Part shown: positions 33,487 to 45,984 of the stretch, in pieces | How the letters are laid out: each line of letters begins with the position of its first letter | Position numbering within the stretch: the first letter of the stretch is position 1 | Assembly: GCA_964059195.1 (NCBI GenBank) | Contig: CAXKWD010000002.1 | Span: 162,260,559-162,324,558, forward strand | DNA: 64,000 nucleotides | Direction of reading: 5' to 3' | DNA from: Ectobius pallidus | Taxonomy: Eukaryota > Arthropoda > Insecta > Blattodea > Ectobiidae | Notes under the pieces: generated by a model | What the model was told of the DNA's origin: nothing | Seen by the model: only the letters and a program-made list of their open reading frames with translations | Database searches by the model: none | Position numbers and translations under genes: made by a program

Positions 33487-36400
33487 ATGTCTGATGCAGA
33501 TAAAGCTATTAATCCTGGTGGTAAGCAAGTTACAGATCCAGAAACAGTTACACAATCTCTTACATCACAAGCGATTGCGAACATAGCATCTCAAGTAAAG
33601 CAAATCAAACAAAAAAGGGCTCAAGTAAAGGCAAAGTTAACAAGATTTAAACAGTTCATTGAGTCTAGTGATCTTTCCCAGGCTAGTATAGATGATGTAA
33701 CACAAAGATTAGAACATGCACAACTATATTACAAGGAATTTGATGAATTGCAATCTAAATTAGAACATTTTGATGCAGACCCTGATTGCGAATCAGAGAG
33801 GCTGGAGTTCGAAACAAAATACTATGCAGCGGTCTCTTTCGCTAGAAGGTTAATAAGAAACTTTGAAGAGGTTAATGCCCCGGCTCGCGTGTCTCAAAAC
33901 ACAACTCCTGTTGCTAGAAGTGATCGTGCTAGTTTACCTAAAATAGAGTTACCAGTATTTTCGGGGAAGTACGAAGACTGGATCCCATTCAAAGAAATAT
34001 TTTCTTCTTTAGTACATTTAGAAGAGACATTACCACTTGTTCAAAAATTTCACTATCTCAGGTTATCTGTCACTGGTTCTGCGGCAAAGCTTATCGACTC
34101 ACTGTCACTAACAAATGAAAATTACAGCATAGCATGGCAAATGCTAAACGATAGATATGAGAACAAAAAATTACTTGTCTCACAGCTAGTCGCTTCACTT
34201 TTTGAATATGAGAAAATACGTAAAGAATCTGCAATCTCTATAAGACACTTAGTTGACCATTTTCAACGGCAAACTAGAACATTAAAAGGCCTTGGACAAC
34301 CAGGTGATTCATGGGATGCGTTATTGGTCCACATGGTAATCTCAAAATTGGACGCAGTGACTTTTAGAGATTGGGAATTAACATCTCCATCTACTGTACC
34401 ACCAACATTTAAACAGTTATGTTTATTCTTGGAACAAAGATGTCAAACACTAGATGCTATAGCTAAGGAGGGAGAAAATGTTTTAAAACAAAATAAGCTA
34501 GGCCTAGAACATAGTAAAAAGGTTACATATTCTAGTCGACCAGCTATATCTAAAATATGCCTTAGTCGTGGAGTGGTCAAGTGTTCGTTCTGTAACATGG
34601 ATCATTTCTTACAATACTGTTCTAAATTTAAAGAAGCAGATATTGCAAAACGCCATGAACATGTAAAAGACAAAAAACTTTGTTTCAATTGTTTGCGTGC
34701 AAACCATTTTACAAGCAAGTGCACAAGATCTAAGTGTCGCATTTGTTCTAAATCACACAATACACTTTTGCACTCAGACAGTAATAATAATTCAGTGCGA
34801 AAAGTAGGGTTACAGTCTAAAAACTCTAAATCTTGCAACAAAAATTTTGCAAAAGGTGACTCAGAGCGGGATCCACAAACTCAGAATTTAAAAAGTGACT
34901 CTAAAAACTCTTTAGTGTGTAATCCACAAACTCTCGCCAGTTCCACGGTGACGCCGTGTTCGCAGCAAGCTATTCTATCTACAGTTAGCTTGTTGGTAGC
35001 TGGGTCAGATGAGAAATATACTCAATGTAGAGGCATAATTGATTGCGGTTCTACGCACACGCTCATAACAGATAAGTTATGTGATAAGCTAAAACTGAAA
35101 TGTAGAAATACAACTATAACGATATCTGGTATAAATTCACAAGTAAGCGATGCAATTAAGACTACTCAGATATCTATAAAAAGCAAATTCGACACTAACT
35201 TTCAAGTGAAACTAACATGCTTAGTGTTGAATAAAATAACCACTTCACCAGTGCCGTCTATGGAAATAGACTGTACTAATCTGCATATTCCTTCAAACAT
35301 TCAATTATCAGACAACTGTTTTGATCAGCCTGGTGATATTGATATTTTGCTGGGAGCCGATGTTTGTTGGGACATTATACAGGGTCATAAAATTGACATG
35401 GGATGTAATAATTACGCATCTTTGAAATTGCAAGAAACAAAACTTGGTTGGATTGTCATTGGATCCACGTTTATAGAAGATGACATGACACATTTGAATT
35501 GTAATTTAAGCATATCACAACAAACATATAATCAATTAGAAAGATTTTGGAAGTTAGAGGAACTACAATTTAATGAAAGGACACAGGAGGAGAAACAATG
35601 TGAGCAATTGTTTTCAGAAACTACACGTCGTGACCAAAGAGGAAGATATATAGTTACTATGCCACTCCGAGAGGGCTCTACCCCCCTTGGTGCATCTCGC
35701 CTTCAAGCTCTTCGTAGATTTTATGCTATGGAAAATAAATTACATAAGGATGCTTCTCTATTGCAACAATACACTGAATTCATGGACACTTATCTGAAGA
35801 TGGATCATATGGAAAAGGTAACATGTGACTTTGAGAAAGATGGTCCTGAAGCATTTTATCTGCCACACCACCCTGTATTAAAACCAGACAGTAAAACTAC
35901 AAAATTAAGGGTAGTATTTGATGGTTCAGCGATAACCTCATCAGGTAATTCTCTAAATCAAAATCTCTTGACTGGTCCAGTTGTGCAGCAAGATTTATAT
36001 TCTATATTGTTACGGTTCAGATGCCACCGTTATGTGTTAACAGCAGATATAGAAAAAATGTATCGAATGGTGCTTGTGGAATCAAATCAAAGAGATTTCA
36101 TGAGGATATTTTGGCGTACTGAGAGGGATAAACCAGTGCAAATTTTTCGCTTAAAGACAGTTACTTATGGCTTAACTCCTTCTTCTTATTTAGCCACAAA
36201 AACATTGCAACAAGTAGCTGTAGATGAAGCACAAGATTTTTCTGAAGCAGCTAAAGCCATACAAGAAGATTTTTACATAGATGATTTGATTTCAGGAACA
36301 TTCTGTATAAACGATGCTATATCTTTACGTATTAACATCATTAATATACTTTCTGCTGGAGGTTTTAACATAACACAGTGGTGCACTAATTCAGAAGAAG

Positions 36401-38817
36401 TACTGAATACGGTACCGGAACAGCAACGTTCAACTCAAACGCTTCTTAAACTACAAGAAGACGACACTGTAAAAACGCTGGGATTACATTGGAATCCTCG
36501 TACTGATAAACTATTATACGAGGTGAGACAGTCACCTACCAGATTTACTAAGAGGCATATATTGTCAGATATTGCTAAAATATACGACCCTTTAGGTTTG
36601 TTATCGCCTGTAATAGTGAAAGCAAAACTTATAATGCAGGAGTTATGGAAGATTCATTCAGGATGGGATGAGCTAGTTCCTGTAGACTTACAACATGGTT
36701 GGAATAAACTGTACACTAGTCTTCATGTACTTGGTGATGTTCGTATTCCTCGTTATGTGTTAGCTGACTATTTACAACCGAATCTACAATTGCACATATT
36801 TTGTGACTCCAGTGAATTGGCGTACGGTGCGGTTGCTTATGTACGTACATCTATGGGTAACAATACAAAGGTTAAACTTCTAACAAGTAAATCTCGAGTA
36901 GCCCCTTTGAAGAAACAATCAACTCCTCGTCTAGAATTGTGTTCAGCACTCCTTGCTAGTGAACTCTATAGTAAGATAAAAATTTCTATGGACTTGACTA
37001 ATTATCAAATATATTGTTGGAGTGATTCATTGATAGTTCTGCAATGGATAGCTCAACCATCACATCATTGGACTACATTTGTTGCAAACAGAGTTAGCAA
37101 AATACAGTCTAATACAGAAATTTCAGTATGGAATTATGCGCCATCAGATCTCAATCCAGCGGATTTGTTAAGTCGTGGTGCCTATCCCACTCAATTAATC
37201 AAATCCTCAATATGGTGGAACGGACCTGACTTTTTGTACCAATCACGTGAAGAGTGGCCAAAAATCCCAGCTGGCACTTCTATTAAATTGCCAGAATCTA
37301 AGCCGATTGCCAAAGCATTGGTAGCTACAACAAGTTCGTTTGATATTCTGCACAAGTACTCTACATTTTTCAAACTGTTAAGAGTGATAGCTTGGTGTTT
37401 CAAATTTCTACGTAGCAACAAACGGACTGTAAAAAGTTCTACATTATTGCCAGAAGATATTGACTCTGCACACGTTTATATCGTAAGACAATTACAGCAA
37501 CAATCTTTTCCCGATGAAATAAAACAAATTGATGCTAAATCTGATGTTAATAAGCGTAGCTCTATCGCTTTGCTCCACCCTTTCTTGGACGAAAATAGGC
37601 TCCTACGAGTTGGGGGACGACTTCAGAAATCTGAGTTAAGTTTTGATGCCAAACACCCTATAATACTGCCTGCAAAACATCATGTAACTAAATTAATTAT
37701 TAGACATTATCACTTCAAGTATCTTCATTTAGGCCCTCAAGCATTGCTGTATGCCTTAAGACAAAAATTTTGGCCTATAAATGGACTGAGAACAGTAAAA
37801 ACTGCGATACGAAATTGTATTGTTTGTCATCGCTTCTCACCAAGAATGGGAACACAACTCATGGGATCTTTACCAGTGGCCCGAGTAACACACAACAGAG
37901 TATTTTCTTCAGTGGGTATAGACTATGCAGGACCAATTATGTTGAAAACTGGTCTGCCTAGGTCTAAAGTCAAGATAAAGGCTTATATAGCAGTTTTTAT
38001 TTGTATGGTAACAAAGTGCATACATTTAGAACTTGTATCATCAGCATCAACTGATGCATTTCTTTCAACATTGAATTGATTTGTGGCTCGACGAGGGGTC
38101 CCACAGCATATATATTCTGATAATGGATCGAACTTCGTTGGAGCAAACAGAGAAATACAGACTCTCTACAAGGTTCTTTGTGAGGAAAACACCAAGAAGA
38201 AAATATCAGATTATGCTTTATCTAACCAAATCAAGTGGCATTTTAATCCGCCATATGCTAGCCATTTTGGTGGACTCTGGGAAAGATCAATTAGGTCAAT
38301 TAAAGCCCATTTATATAAAACTATGAAAAACACTGTCTATACATTTGAGCAATGCTACACACTGCTATCTCAAATAGAAGCTATATTAAACTCTAGACCA
38401 ATTTCGCCTATGTCTGAAAATCCTGAAGACTTAATGCCTTTGACTCCAGGACATTTCTTAATTGGTCAACCATTAAATGCCTTACCTGAACATTCTCTTG
38501 AGCAACTTCCAAACTCTAGATTATCATGTTGGGAATTAATTCAAAAGCAGCGTCAATGTTTTTGGAAGCGTTGGTCCCAAGAATACTTAAACACTTTGCA
38601 AGCAAGATCAAAGTGGAAAATGGAAAAGCCAAATTTCAAAGAAGGACAATTAGTGGTAATAAAAGACATGCAATCACCACCTCTGAATTGGAAATTGGCA
38701 CGTATTATTAAACTGCATTCAGGAGCTGATGGTTTAGTAAGAACAGTTTCAGTTCTCTCCTCGAATGGTGTTTTTGTACGCTCTATAAATCAACTTTGTA
38801 TACTTCCTGTGAAGTAA
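33487..38817 (+). pseudogene. gag-pol: BEL/Pao B Gag-Pol polyprotein with one in-frame stop
   Basis: The ATG at 33487 fits a Gag start (SDADKAINPGG, then a coiled region). The frame is open upstream into the LTR, but that part lacks Gag features. Domains: Gag core with LPKIELPVFSGKYEDW near residue 155; CCHC knuckle CFNCLRANHFTSKC at about 399; protease with DCGS at 519 (Cys where most have Ser/Thr); RT with TADIEKMYRMV and YIDD at 930-933; RNase H with FCDSSELAYGA near 1107 and NPADLLSRG; integrase with PFLDENRLLRVGGR, an HHCC finger, first Asp at 1479 (DYAGP), second at 1545 (SDNGSNF) and Glu at 1599 (GLWERS). The TGA at 38077-38079 (codon 1531) falls between the two integrase Asp residues. 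Downstream the same frame runs to 38817. Confidence 0.94.
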
Positions 38818-38848
38818 TGGCCTTCTTGTCCTCCCCCCCCCCCCAGTA
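38818..38848 (+). other. Poly-C tract in place of the expected polypurine tract
   Basis: The sequence before the 3' LTR is pyrimidine-rich, with a run of 12 C at 38833-38844 and then AGTA. Element A has a purine tract here. Confidence 0.7.
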
Positions 38849-39815
38849 TGTTAAATACCGTCTCAACAGTATTTAAGGTTTTTGTTTTTTGTTTAGTGTT
38901 TCTTATATTCTTTGCTTTTGTTTCAAGTTCTGTGATCTTTTTCGTTCTCTGCTGCCGAGCATGCGCAGTTTCCGTGTTGCATGCTGGGAGGGGATGGACA
39001 CGTCAGCCATTGCTACATTGCCTCAAGTGGCACATGTACACTTTTTCTGTAAAATCATTCTACTCTGCATCGCCATCCAAGTTGGATGAAGTCATCACTT
39101 GAAGCTGACGGAAATTGCTAGTTACGTTTCTGTCTATATACTACAACCTTAAAATATCACTACAGGACTTCATGCTGAGATGCAGTCATTGTTCAAGACT
39201 TTCAGACCGATTGCATAATCAACTCTTCTACTCCATTCGACGCCATTATGGTGGGCGTTTTCTGCGTAATCATGAAACACTAAAGGTAAAGAAACTTAGT
39301 TTTTACATTGAACATGCTTTTTTTGTTATTGACAAATGAAAGAAGCTTAAACTCATCTTGAAATCTTGCAAACAGCAATATTGAAATTGTATCACGTTCA
39401 ATCCTGTAAATAGTGTTGTACATACTTTTGTAAATAGAATCAGTGTAATATCTTTGTTCTGTATATAATTGACTCACCATTTATTTCAAAGGAAGAAAAG
39501 GTATAATTTTACATTCTTGCAGAGCCTGCAGACTCAGGCCGTTGGTTGTGGTAAGCCGTAAAACTCATTTAATTGAAGATTTCATTTAGTTAAAGAGTAA
39601 TACTTATTTTGAAAGATTCAAGTTCAAGAAATCATAACTAAGCTCATGTATTTATATTTAATTTGAGCTATTTGAATATTGTTCACAGATCATTTAAGAA
39701 AACACAAGTGTAAAGATTATTTTATTTATTTATGTACAGAAATTTTCATTTTTATTGTAATGTGAGTGAGAAATAAATGTTCAAATATTATACAAATTCA
39801 TTTCCTCATTCAACA
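38849..39815 (+). repeat. 3' LTR of BEL/Pao element B
   Basis: 967-bp partner of 32145-33111. The target duplication gtttg follows. Confidence 0.95.
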
Positions 39816-40851
39816 GTTTGTGGGTCTGGTGACTATGGCATTACTAATAATCGGTGGAGTAGAACTAAACCCTGGACCGACAATTGAAGAAACAGTAAAG
39901 AACGAAATGAAGGAAGGTTTCAGAGAAATTAAAAACGAGTTGAAGCTAAACATCACTGAACTTAAGGAAATCTTAAACACAGTAAGAACCAACACAGAAG
40001 AAAACAGAAACGAAATAAATATACTGAAAGAGGAGTGTAAGAGGATGAAGATGATGCTAGTCGATTTGGAATATAATGAAAGGAAAAGAAATGTGGTGAT
40101 ATTCGGATTAGAAGAAAGAAGACCTGAGAGAAGATCGGACACTTTAAATACAGTATTGGAGTTCTTCATACAGGCATTAAGAATAAACATGGGCGTGAAG
40201 CAAATAGTGGAAACATACAGACTGGGGAGAGGTGCGAATAGGCCGATTCTGGTCAAATTTGCAAGTATGGGGGCCAAGGAAGTAGTGCTTAAGAACACTA
40301 GGCTTCTGAGAGGCACAAAAATCCGAGTGGATCAAGATTACGATCCAGAAACACGTAACACCAGAAGACAGCTATTACCATTTTTAAAAGAAGCCCGAAA
40401 ATCCGGTAAATATGCAGTATTGGTAAAAAACAAGATTAAAATTGATGGTAACTTTTTCGATCTGGACTTCTGTAAGCAGTATCTGAATAATGACGTATGG
40501 AGAAACACAAGAGTAAACAGAGCGAATAGCCGGGAAATGCCGTATCATCAGTCCAGTCGAGGAAATCAAACAGCTGAAGCACGGGCACAAGAGGTGATGA
40601 CGCTGGCACCGAGATCACCGAGGTCACCGGACAATGAACAGAGGAGAATGTCAATGTCCCAATGGTCTCTACATGCATCACCCCAGGAGCAGCATGAGAT
40701 TGAAGTAGAGGGCATACGAGAGCAACCCGCCCACCAAACTATGCCAAAAAAGAAGTTAGTCACATTTGCCTCACCACAAGGGAATCTCATAGAAGTAAAC
40801 GAGGGTAAACAAGTGCGAGGGGAATCAGGGACTTACGTAGCTGGGTATTGA
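39816..40851 (+). pseudogene. LINE C ORF1, main part with 2A-like motif
   Basis: It continues ORF1 to a total of about 383 residues. A hydrophobic stretch (GLVTMALLIIGG) leads into VELNPGP at 39859-39879, a 2A-like ribosome-skipping motif (consensus DxExNPGP; here Gly replaces the Asp). Next comes a long coiled coil (about residues 65-120). An RNA-binding domain of the L1-type ORF1 kind follows: RKRNVVIFGLEER, then ILVKFASMGAKEVVLKN, GTKIRVDQDYDPETR, and a final basic domain with IKIDGNFFDL. The tail is Gln/Ser-rich. The protein would coat the LINE RNA. Apart from the BEL/Pao insertion the frame is undamaged. Confidence 0.85.
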
Positions 40852-40899
40852 CTGGGGACAAACATAGGTATTAAGGAACTCAGGAGACGGGGTTCTAAG

Positions 40900-42006
40900 T
40901 TATAGCTTTGTAAATATTGAAGGGTTACTACAAAAAATCAGTACGGTAATGGGGACCTATGTGAGATTTTAAGAGGATGCGAAATTCTAGAATTAGCGGA
41001 AACTTGGATTGGGGTAGAAACAAAAATAAACATTAAAGGATATACATGTATTAGGAAAGAGAAGTCAAAGAGAAAGAAATTCGGGAGGCATCCAGCGGGC
41101 ATTATGTTTTTAATTCAAGAAAGTTTAACTCATCACATTATAGAAATTGATTCGGAATTAGAAGAAGTATTATGGATAGGCTTAAAGGGTAAGATTAAGA
41201 GAGTGGAATTAATAATAGGATGTTGTTATATCCATCCAACAAACTCTAGTTACTATAACATAAATTTCTGGTGCAATTTAAGGAGAGAAATAAGTTGTTT
41301 AATGGATAAATATACGTACGCACAGTATATGTTAGGAGGGGACTTTAATACCAGGGTGGCCGAAAGAGATGTCGAGTGTTTAAATAGTATATACAATACA
41401 GATTCGACAAGGAAGAGTAAGGACAAAAATTTGAACAGTGAAGGTCTAAAGTTACTTGATTTATGTGAAGAGTTAGGATGGGACATGGATGACATAGAAG
41501 GAAATTTTACATTTATTAACAATAACGGGGAAAGTGTCATTGATCATGTGTTGATATCTTATAGCCTAACTGATAGTATATTAAAGTTTAAGATCGAAGA
41601 TAAGACTATAAGTAGCCACTTAGTCCTATCAGTAGAACTGAAGGTAAACTGGAAGGGAAATAATGTAGTGATCAGTAAAGTAACAGATAGTAATAAGGAA
41701 AAGAGGATCTGTTGGGATGGTGAGAAAGTCAATCAATTTAAAGAAGCATTAAATGATGAAAGTAGTGAATTAATGAAAATAGGTCTAGAAGTGAGGAATC
41801 AAGATGACCCAGCTGAAGCAATCAAATTATTAAATAAATGTATTGTAAGGGCAAGTAGAGGAATGTTGAAATCAGTATCGAAGAATAAAGTAAGAAAGAG
41901 AAGGTTTAATTTTGAGTGCGCGGTATCATATACAAACAAAGTTATTACAGTTGGGAAAAATCCAATAGGAATGAAGACAAGACAAACAGGTTTACACAAC
42001 CCTTAA
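40900..42006 (+). pseudogene. LINE C endonuclease domain
   Basis: The start (about 40910-41100) has frameshifts, with a NIEGLLQK stretch and an AETWIG block (catalytic Glu). From 41104 it is open for 300 codons: a GGDFNTRVAERD block, SVIDHVLIS and SSHLVLSVEL, the endonuclease catalytic and terminal motifs (the terminal His is in SSHLVL). A charged linker follows and a stop at 42004. Further frame-shifted linker runs to 42260. Confidence 0.82.
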
Positions 42007-42263
42007 AAGAGAGAATAGAGCGCTTTTAAAAGAGGTGAAAATAAAGTATGGTAGGAACGAAGTGGAAATTCTGAAATTCTGGATTAAAGAAAATGATATG
42101 CAAAAGGCGTGGAATTACATTAATCAGTTAACGAAGTGGAAGGAGAAGTGTGGTGTACATATTTTAAAGAATATGGAATAAGAATTGATAACAGTGATAG
42201 GTTTTTCAAAATAATTACATAAGTGTACTAGATGACGATTTTACAGAAGGAGAAGTAAAGAAA

Positions 42264-42452
42264 TTGTTGTCAGAAGCTAGGAATAAAAAGAGTACTGGTC
42301 TGGATGGTATCCCCATTCAGTGTTGGAAGGAAATAGGGAAGAATGAGAGGTGGCTGGGATTACTAACAAGGATTTTCAATGGAATAAAAAATAAAGGGTC
42401 AATCCCTAACAGCTGGAATACAGCTATGATGATAACAATTTACAAACAGAAG
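42264..42452 (+). pseudogene. LINE C RT, first segment
   Basis: KSTGLDGIPIQCWKEI is the conserved pre-RT motif, followed by GSIPNSWNTAMMITIYKQK. The segment ends in the 11-bp target duplication acaaacagaag at 42442-42452. The frame resumes at 44290. Confidence 0.85.
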
Positions 42453-42480
42453 TATTAATGCATTTCATTTCCACTAGTGC

Positions 42481-42770
42481 TGATAAATATAATAGTTTAA
42501 GTTTCAGCCTTAAGCACTAGTAAATAATAAGAACCTAACACGATATTGGAGCTGAAGACGTAGAATGTTTATAGATTTTATATTTTATTGTTATTTATTG
42601 TTTTATAACTGATTTTTGTTATACAATATAGTCGTAAGAATAAAATTACATTACATCATTACATATAAAGCTTAATAGCTTATTTCATAACTAATTTTTG
42701 TTATGCAATATAGTCGTAAGAACAAATTACATTATATCATTACATCATTAGTTGAATAATAATTTGTTTA
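42481..42770 (+). repeat. Left inverted repeat of element 1
   Basis: It pairs with 43990-44278 with few mismatches. Both arms contain two diverged copies of a block with ACTAATTTTTGTTATGCAATATAGTCGTAAG. Confidence 0.8.
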
Positions 42771-43711
42771 TTTGTTTATTTGTTTATCCTCGAAGCAGAA
42801 GCCTGCTGTGGGATTTATACATTATACACTAATTATACATTTACATTTATACACTAATATACATTTACATTTGTACACTAATTTTTTAATAGTCTTATAA
42901 GATAAGCAGATAATATTTAAGTACAGTATAATAGTTGATGCCTTCATAACATAAATATTTGATTGACTAACAATTTTGTGAGATGTGATAATGGTTTGAG
43001 ATATGCCAGGAGAGTATTAAGGTTCATTATTTTCTTGTCTTAAAGTACTCCAGGCACTCACTAATGCTGTAAAAGCAGTGTTCCTGTAGGAAATGTTTAA
43101 CATTGTCTTAAAAAGTCTATTGTATTGATATAATATATTAACATAGTTATATCAATGAGTCAAGTATTAAAATTGATATTATAATCTTACACAATTAGTC
43201 ACAATTAATCAAAAAGCAGTTGTTTAATAACTAATACTTAGGAATCAAGTTAGTTATTAATCTAAGGTGTGAAAACGAGTCTCATCATATTATGAGTACA
43301 GTCAAATACTTAGTTTTCCTAATAACGTTTCTTTTAAAAACTGTGATATATTACCTCAGAAGGTTAATATTCATTTGAAGATTAGTATCTTTAATGTTTT
43401 TTTGATTCTTATGCTTTCATACTTCATTACTTAATTTAATTATAGTAATGGATTCATTAGCAATTCTATTAAATGGTTGAAATATAAGATTGTGATAAAA
43501 TTGTTTTTGTAATATCACTCTTCACTATATTGAAGATGATTACAAGTTCAGTATATTTCTTAATATTAGGTTAAAATATATAATTAAGATGGTTTCGATA
43601 GTCCAAATATATTTATATTAGTAGTAGTAAGCGTAAATTAATATGAGTTTATGTTGTCTTGAATTGTTGTATTTGTATTTAATTTTTTCTTCGTTCTCAG
43701 CTCAATATAAT

Positions 43712-43791
43712 GTGTTGGTTCTTTTGAAAATCCGAAATCTTGAAATGCATTTCGGCATCAGTTATGCCATCATCAGTAGTATATCCAACAC
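43712..43791 (-). ncRNA. Hammerhead ribozyme-like motif (element 1)
   Basis: On the minus strand: CTGATGA (43776-43770), stem II GGCAT/ATGCC (5 bp, loop AACTG), GAA, a 2-bp stem III within ATGCAT (43750-43745), then U as the cleavage-site H17, which gives NUH = AUU. A distal stem I of 7 bp forms between GTGTTGG and CCAACAC (43791-43785 and 43718-43712). All invariant core bases are present. The short stem III is as described for Penelope-type hammerheads, which may act as dimers. Confidence 0.7.
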
Positions 43792-43989
43792 TAAAATTAA
43801 AAAAGAGTTTATTAATAAGTTTTTAAAAAATGTAGTTCACATGTATGTCTTATTAGATAGAATAATAAAAATGTAGTTATTAAACTATCTTGATATTGGC
43901 ATAAAATTCATGAACAAATGTCTAAATTTCAGTATGATACAAGGCTATGTTAACTATGTTAATATATTATATCAATACAATAGACTTTT

Positions 43990-44278
43990 TATGACAATTA
44001 TTATTCAACTAATGATGTAATGATATAATGTAATTTGTTCTTACGACTATATTGCATAACAAAAATTAGTTATGAAATAAGCTATTAAGCTTTATATGTA
44101 ATGATGTAATGTAATTTTATTCTTATGACTATATTGTATAACAAAAATCAGTTATGAAACAATAAATAACAATAAAATATAAAATCTATAAACATTCTAC
44201 GTCTTCAGCTCCAGTATCGTGTTAGGTTCTTATTATTTACTAGTGCTTAAGGCTGAAACTTAAACTATTATATTTATC
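43990..44278 (-). repeat. Right inverted repeat of element 1
   Basis: Inverted partner of 42481-42770. It ends flush at the target duplication, unlike the left arm. Confidence 0.8.
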
Positions 44279-44289
44279 ACAAACAGAAG

Positions 44290-44548
44290 GGTTCGAAGCT
44301 GGTCCCTGAAAACTATTGGGGAATATCCATATTGCCAACTTTAAGTAAAATTAAGTTGTTGGCTAAAAGATTGAAATTTTGGCTAGAAGAGGGTCAGATA
44401 ATTTCCATTTATCAGGCGGGTTTCAAAAGCAATAAAAGGACGAGTGACAATATATTTATAGTGAAATCGTTGATTGATAAATATTTAAGTTACAAGAGGG
44501 GTAAAATCTACTGGGTTTTTATAGATTTTGAAAAAGCTTTTGACACTA
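44290..44548 (+). pseudogene. LINE C RT, second segment
   Basis: It carries NYWGISILPTLSKIKL (RT motif 1; usually YRPISLL), then the YQAGFKSNKRTSDNI block, and VFIDFEKAFDTI, the first catalytic-Asp box, where the frame is cut by the pogo-like element. No stop inside. Confidence 0.88.
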
Positions 44549-45073
<525 letters not shown>

Positions 45074-45075
45074 TA

Positions 45076-45864
45076 TTGACAGAGAACAATTATGGATAAA
45101 ATGTGAAGTGCGGCTTAAGCCCGAAATTTATAAGATGTATACAAGCAATTTTCAGGGAAACAGGTTTTAAAATAAAATTAGGAAACGGTAGTTTAACAGA
45201 GCGTATTATAAATAATAAAGGTTTAAGACAGGGTTGTAAATTGAGCCCTTTCTTATTCAATATTTTCATAAATGATGTGGTAAGCGTAATTAACAATAAG
45301 GATTGTCATTGCCCTGTAATCCAGAATAGGGAAGTTCCTGCAATTCTTTTTGCGGACTATGTGGTAATCGGATCCATAACAGCTATAGGGTTACAAAGAG
45401 CATTAGATGAAGTGATAACATATAGTTTAAAATGGAATTTAAAGATTAACATAAAAAGACGAAAATTGTGATCTGTAGAAAGGGAGGGATGTCGAGTAGA
45501 AAGGAACAGTGGTTTATAAATAATGAGAAAGTCGAGGTGGTGGAGAAGTTTAAATATTTAGGTGTATGGTTTAATAATAGAGGTAATTGGAAGGATCAGA
45601 TAAATATGTCCAGAAATCAAGGAGTGGTGGCTTTAACTTCAATAAATAATTGTTTAAGTAAATTAGCAAATATAAAAATCCACAATCTGAACATTATTTA
45701 TAGATCACTGGTGGAAAGTAAGATATTATATGCAGCAGAAATTTGGGGAGAGGAGGATGCATGGAAGAATGTAAATAAAATCAGAGCGAGGTATGGTAAG
45801 AAAATCTTAGGAATACCTAGTAAATAGAAAATAGTATGAGTACTTTTTTAATAAGAAAAATTAA
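45076..45864 (+). pseudogene. LINE C RT, third segment
   Basis: Two overlapping frames. The first (45103-45471) has GLRQGCKLSPFLFNIFIND and FADY where FADD is expected, so the catalytic Asp pair is damaged. The second (45468-45827) has KYLGVWFNNRGNW and ILYAAEIWGEE. A stop at 45825 and a shift precede STFLIRKI, which is continued beyond the next insertion. It ends in the 12-bp target duplication aagaaaaattaa (45853-45864). Confidence 0.85.
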
Positions 45865-45984
45865 AAAGATTGTAAGGAATTTTTAGCCTATATCCTCAGT
45901 AAAAAAGTAACCAACTAATGAATATTTATATTAATCTTTACACCACGGTTCATTAATTTTTTCTTATTTTTCTGTTACTTTAAA

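Larger units (their letters stand above)
32145..39815 (+). mobile_element. BEL/Pao LTR retrotransposon, element B
   Basis: A 7671-bp element with two 967-bp LTRs (TGTTAAATACCG ... CATTCAACA) and the 5-bp target duplication gtttg at 32140-32144 and 39816-39820. By eye I find only two LTR differences (32287/38991 region T versus A; 32500/39204 region C versus T), so it inserted very recently. Its single gag-pol ORF is intact apart from one in-frame TGA in the integrase. It differs in sequence from element A, so it is a second BEL/Pao family. It interrupts ORF1 of LINE C. Confidence 0.96.
42453..44278 (-). mobile_element. Long-inverted-repeat element 1, hammerhead-bearing, Penelope-like candidate
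   Basis: A 1826-bp insertion in LINE C flanked by the 11-bp repeat acaaacagaag (42442-42452 and 44279-44289). Inverted repeats of about 290 bp (42481-42770 and 43990-44278) begin TGATAAATATAATAG. A second inverted pair lies inside (about 43112-43148 and 43950-43992). The left side has 28 bp (42453-42480) outside the repeat. The minus strand carries a hammerhead core. No protein-coding gene is present. Variable 11-bp duplications, inverted terminal repeats with a one-sided tail, and a hammerhead motif are known traits of Penelope-like elements. A foldback or Mutator-type DNA element is the alternative. Confidence 0.75.
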
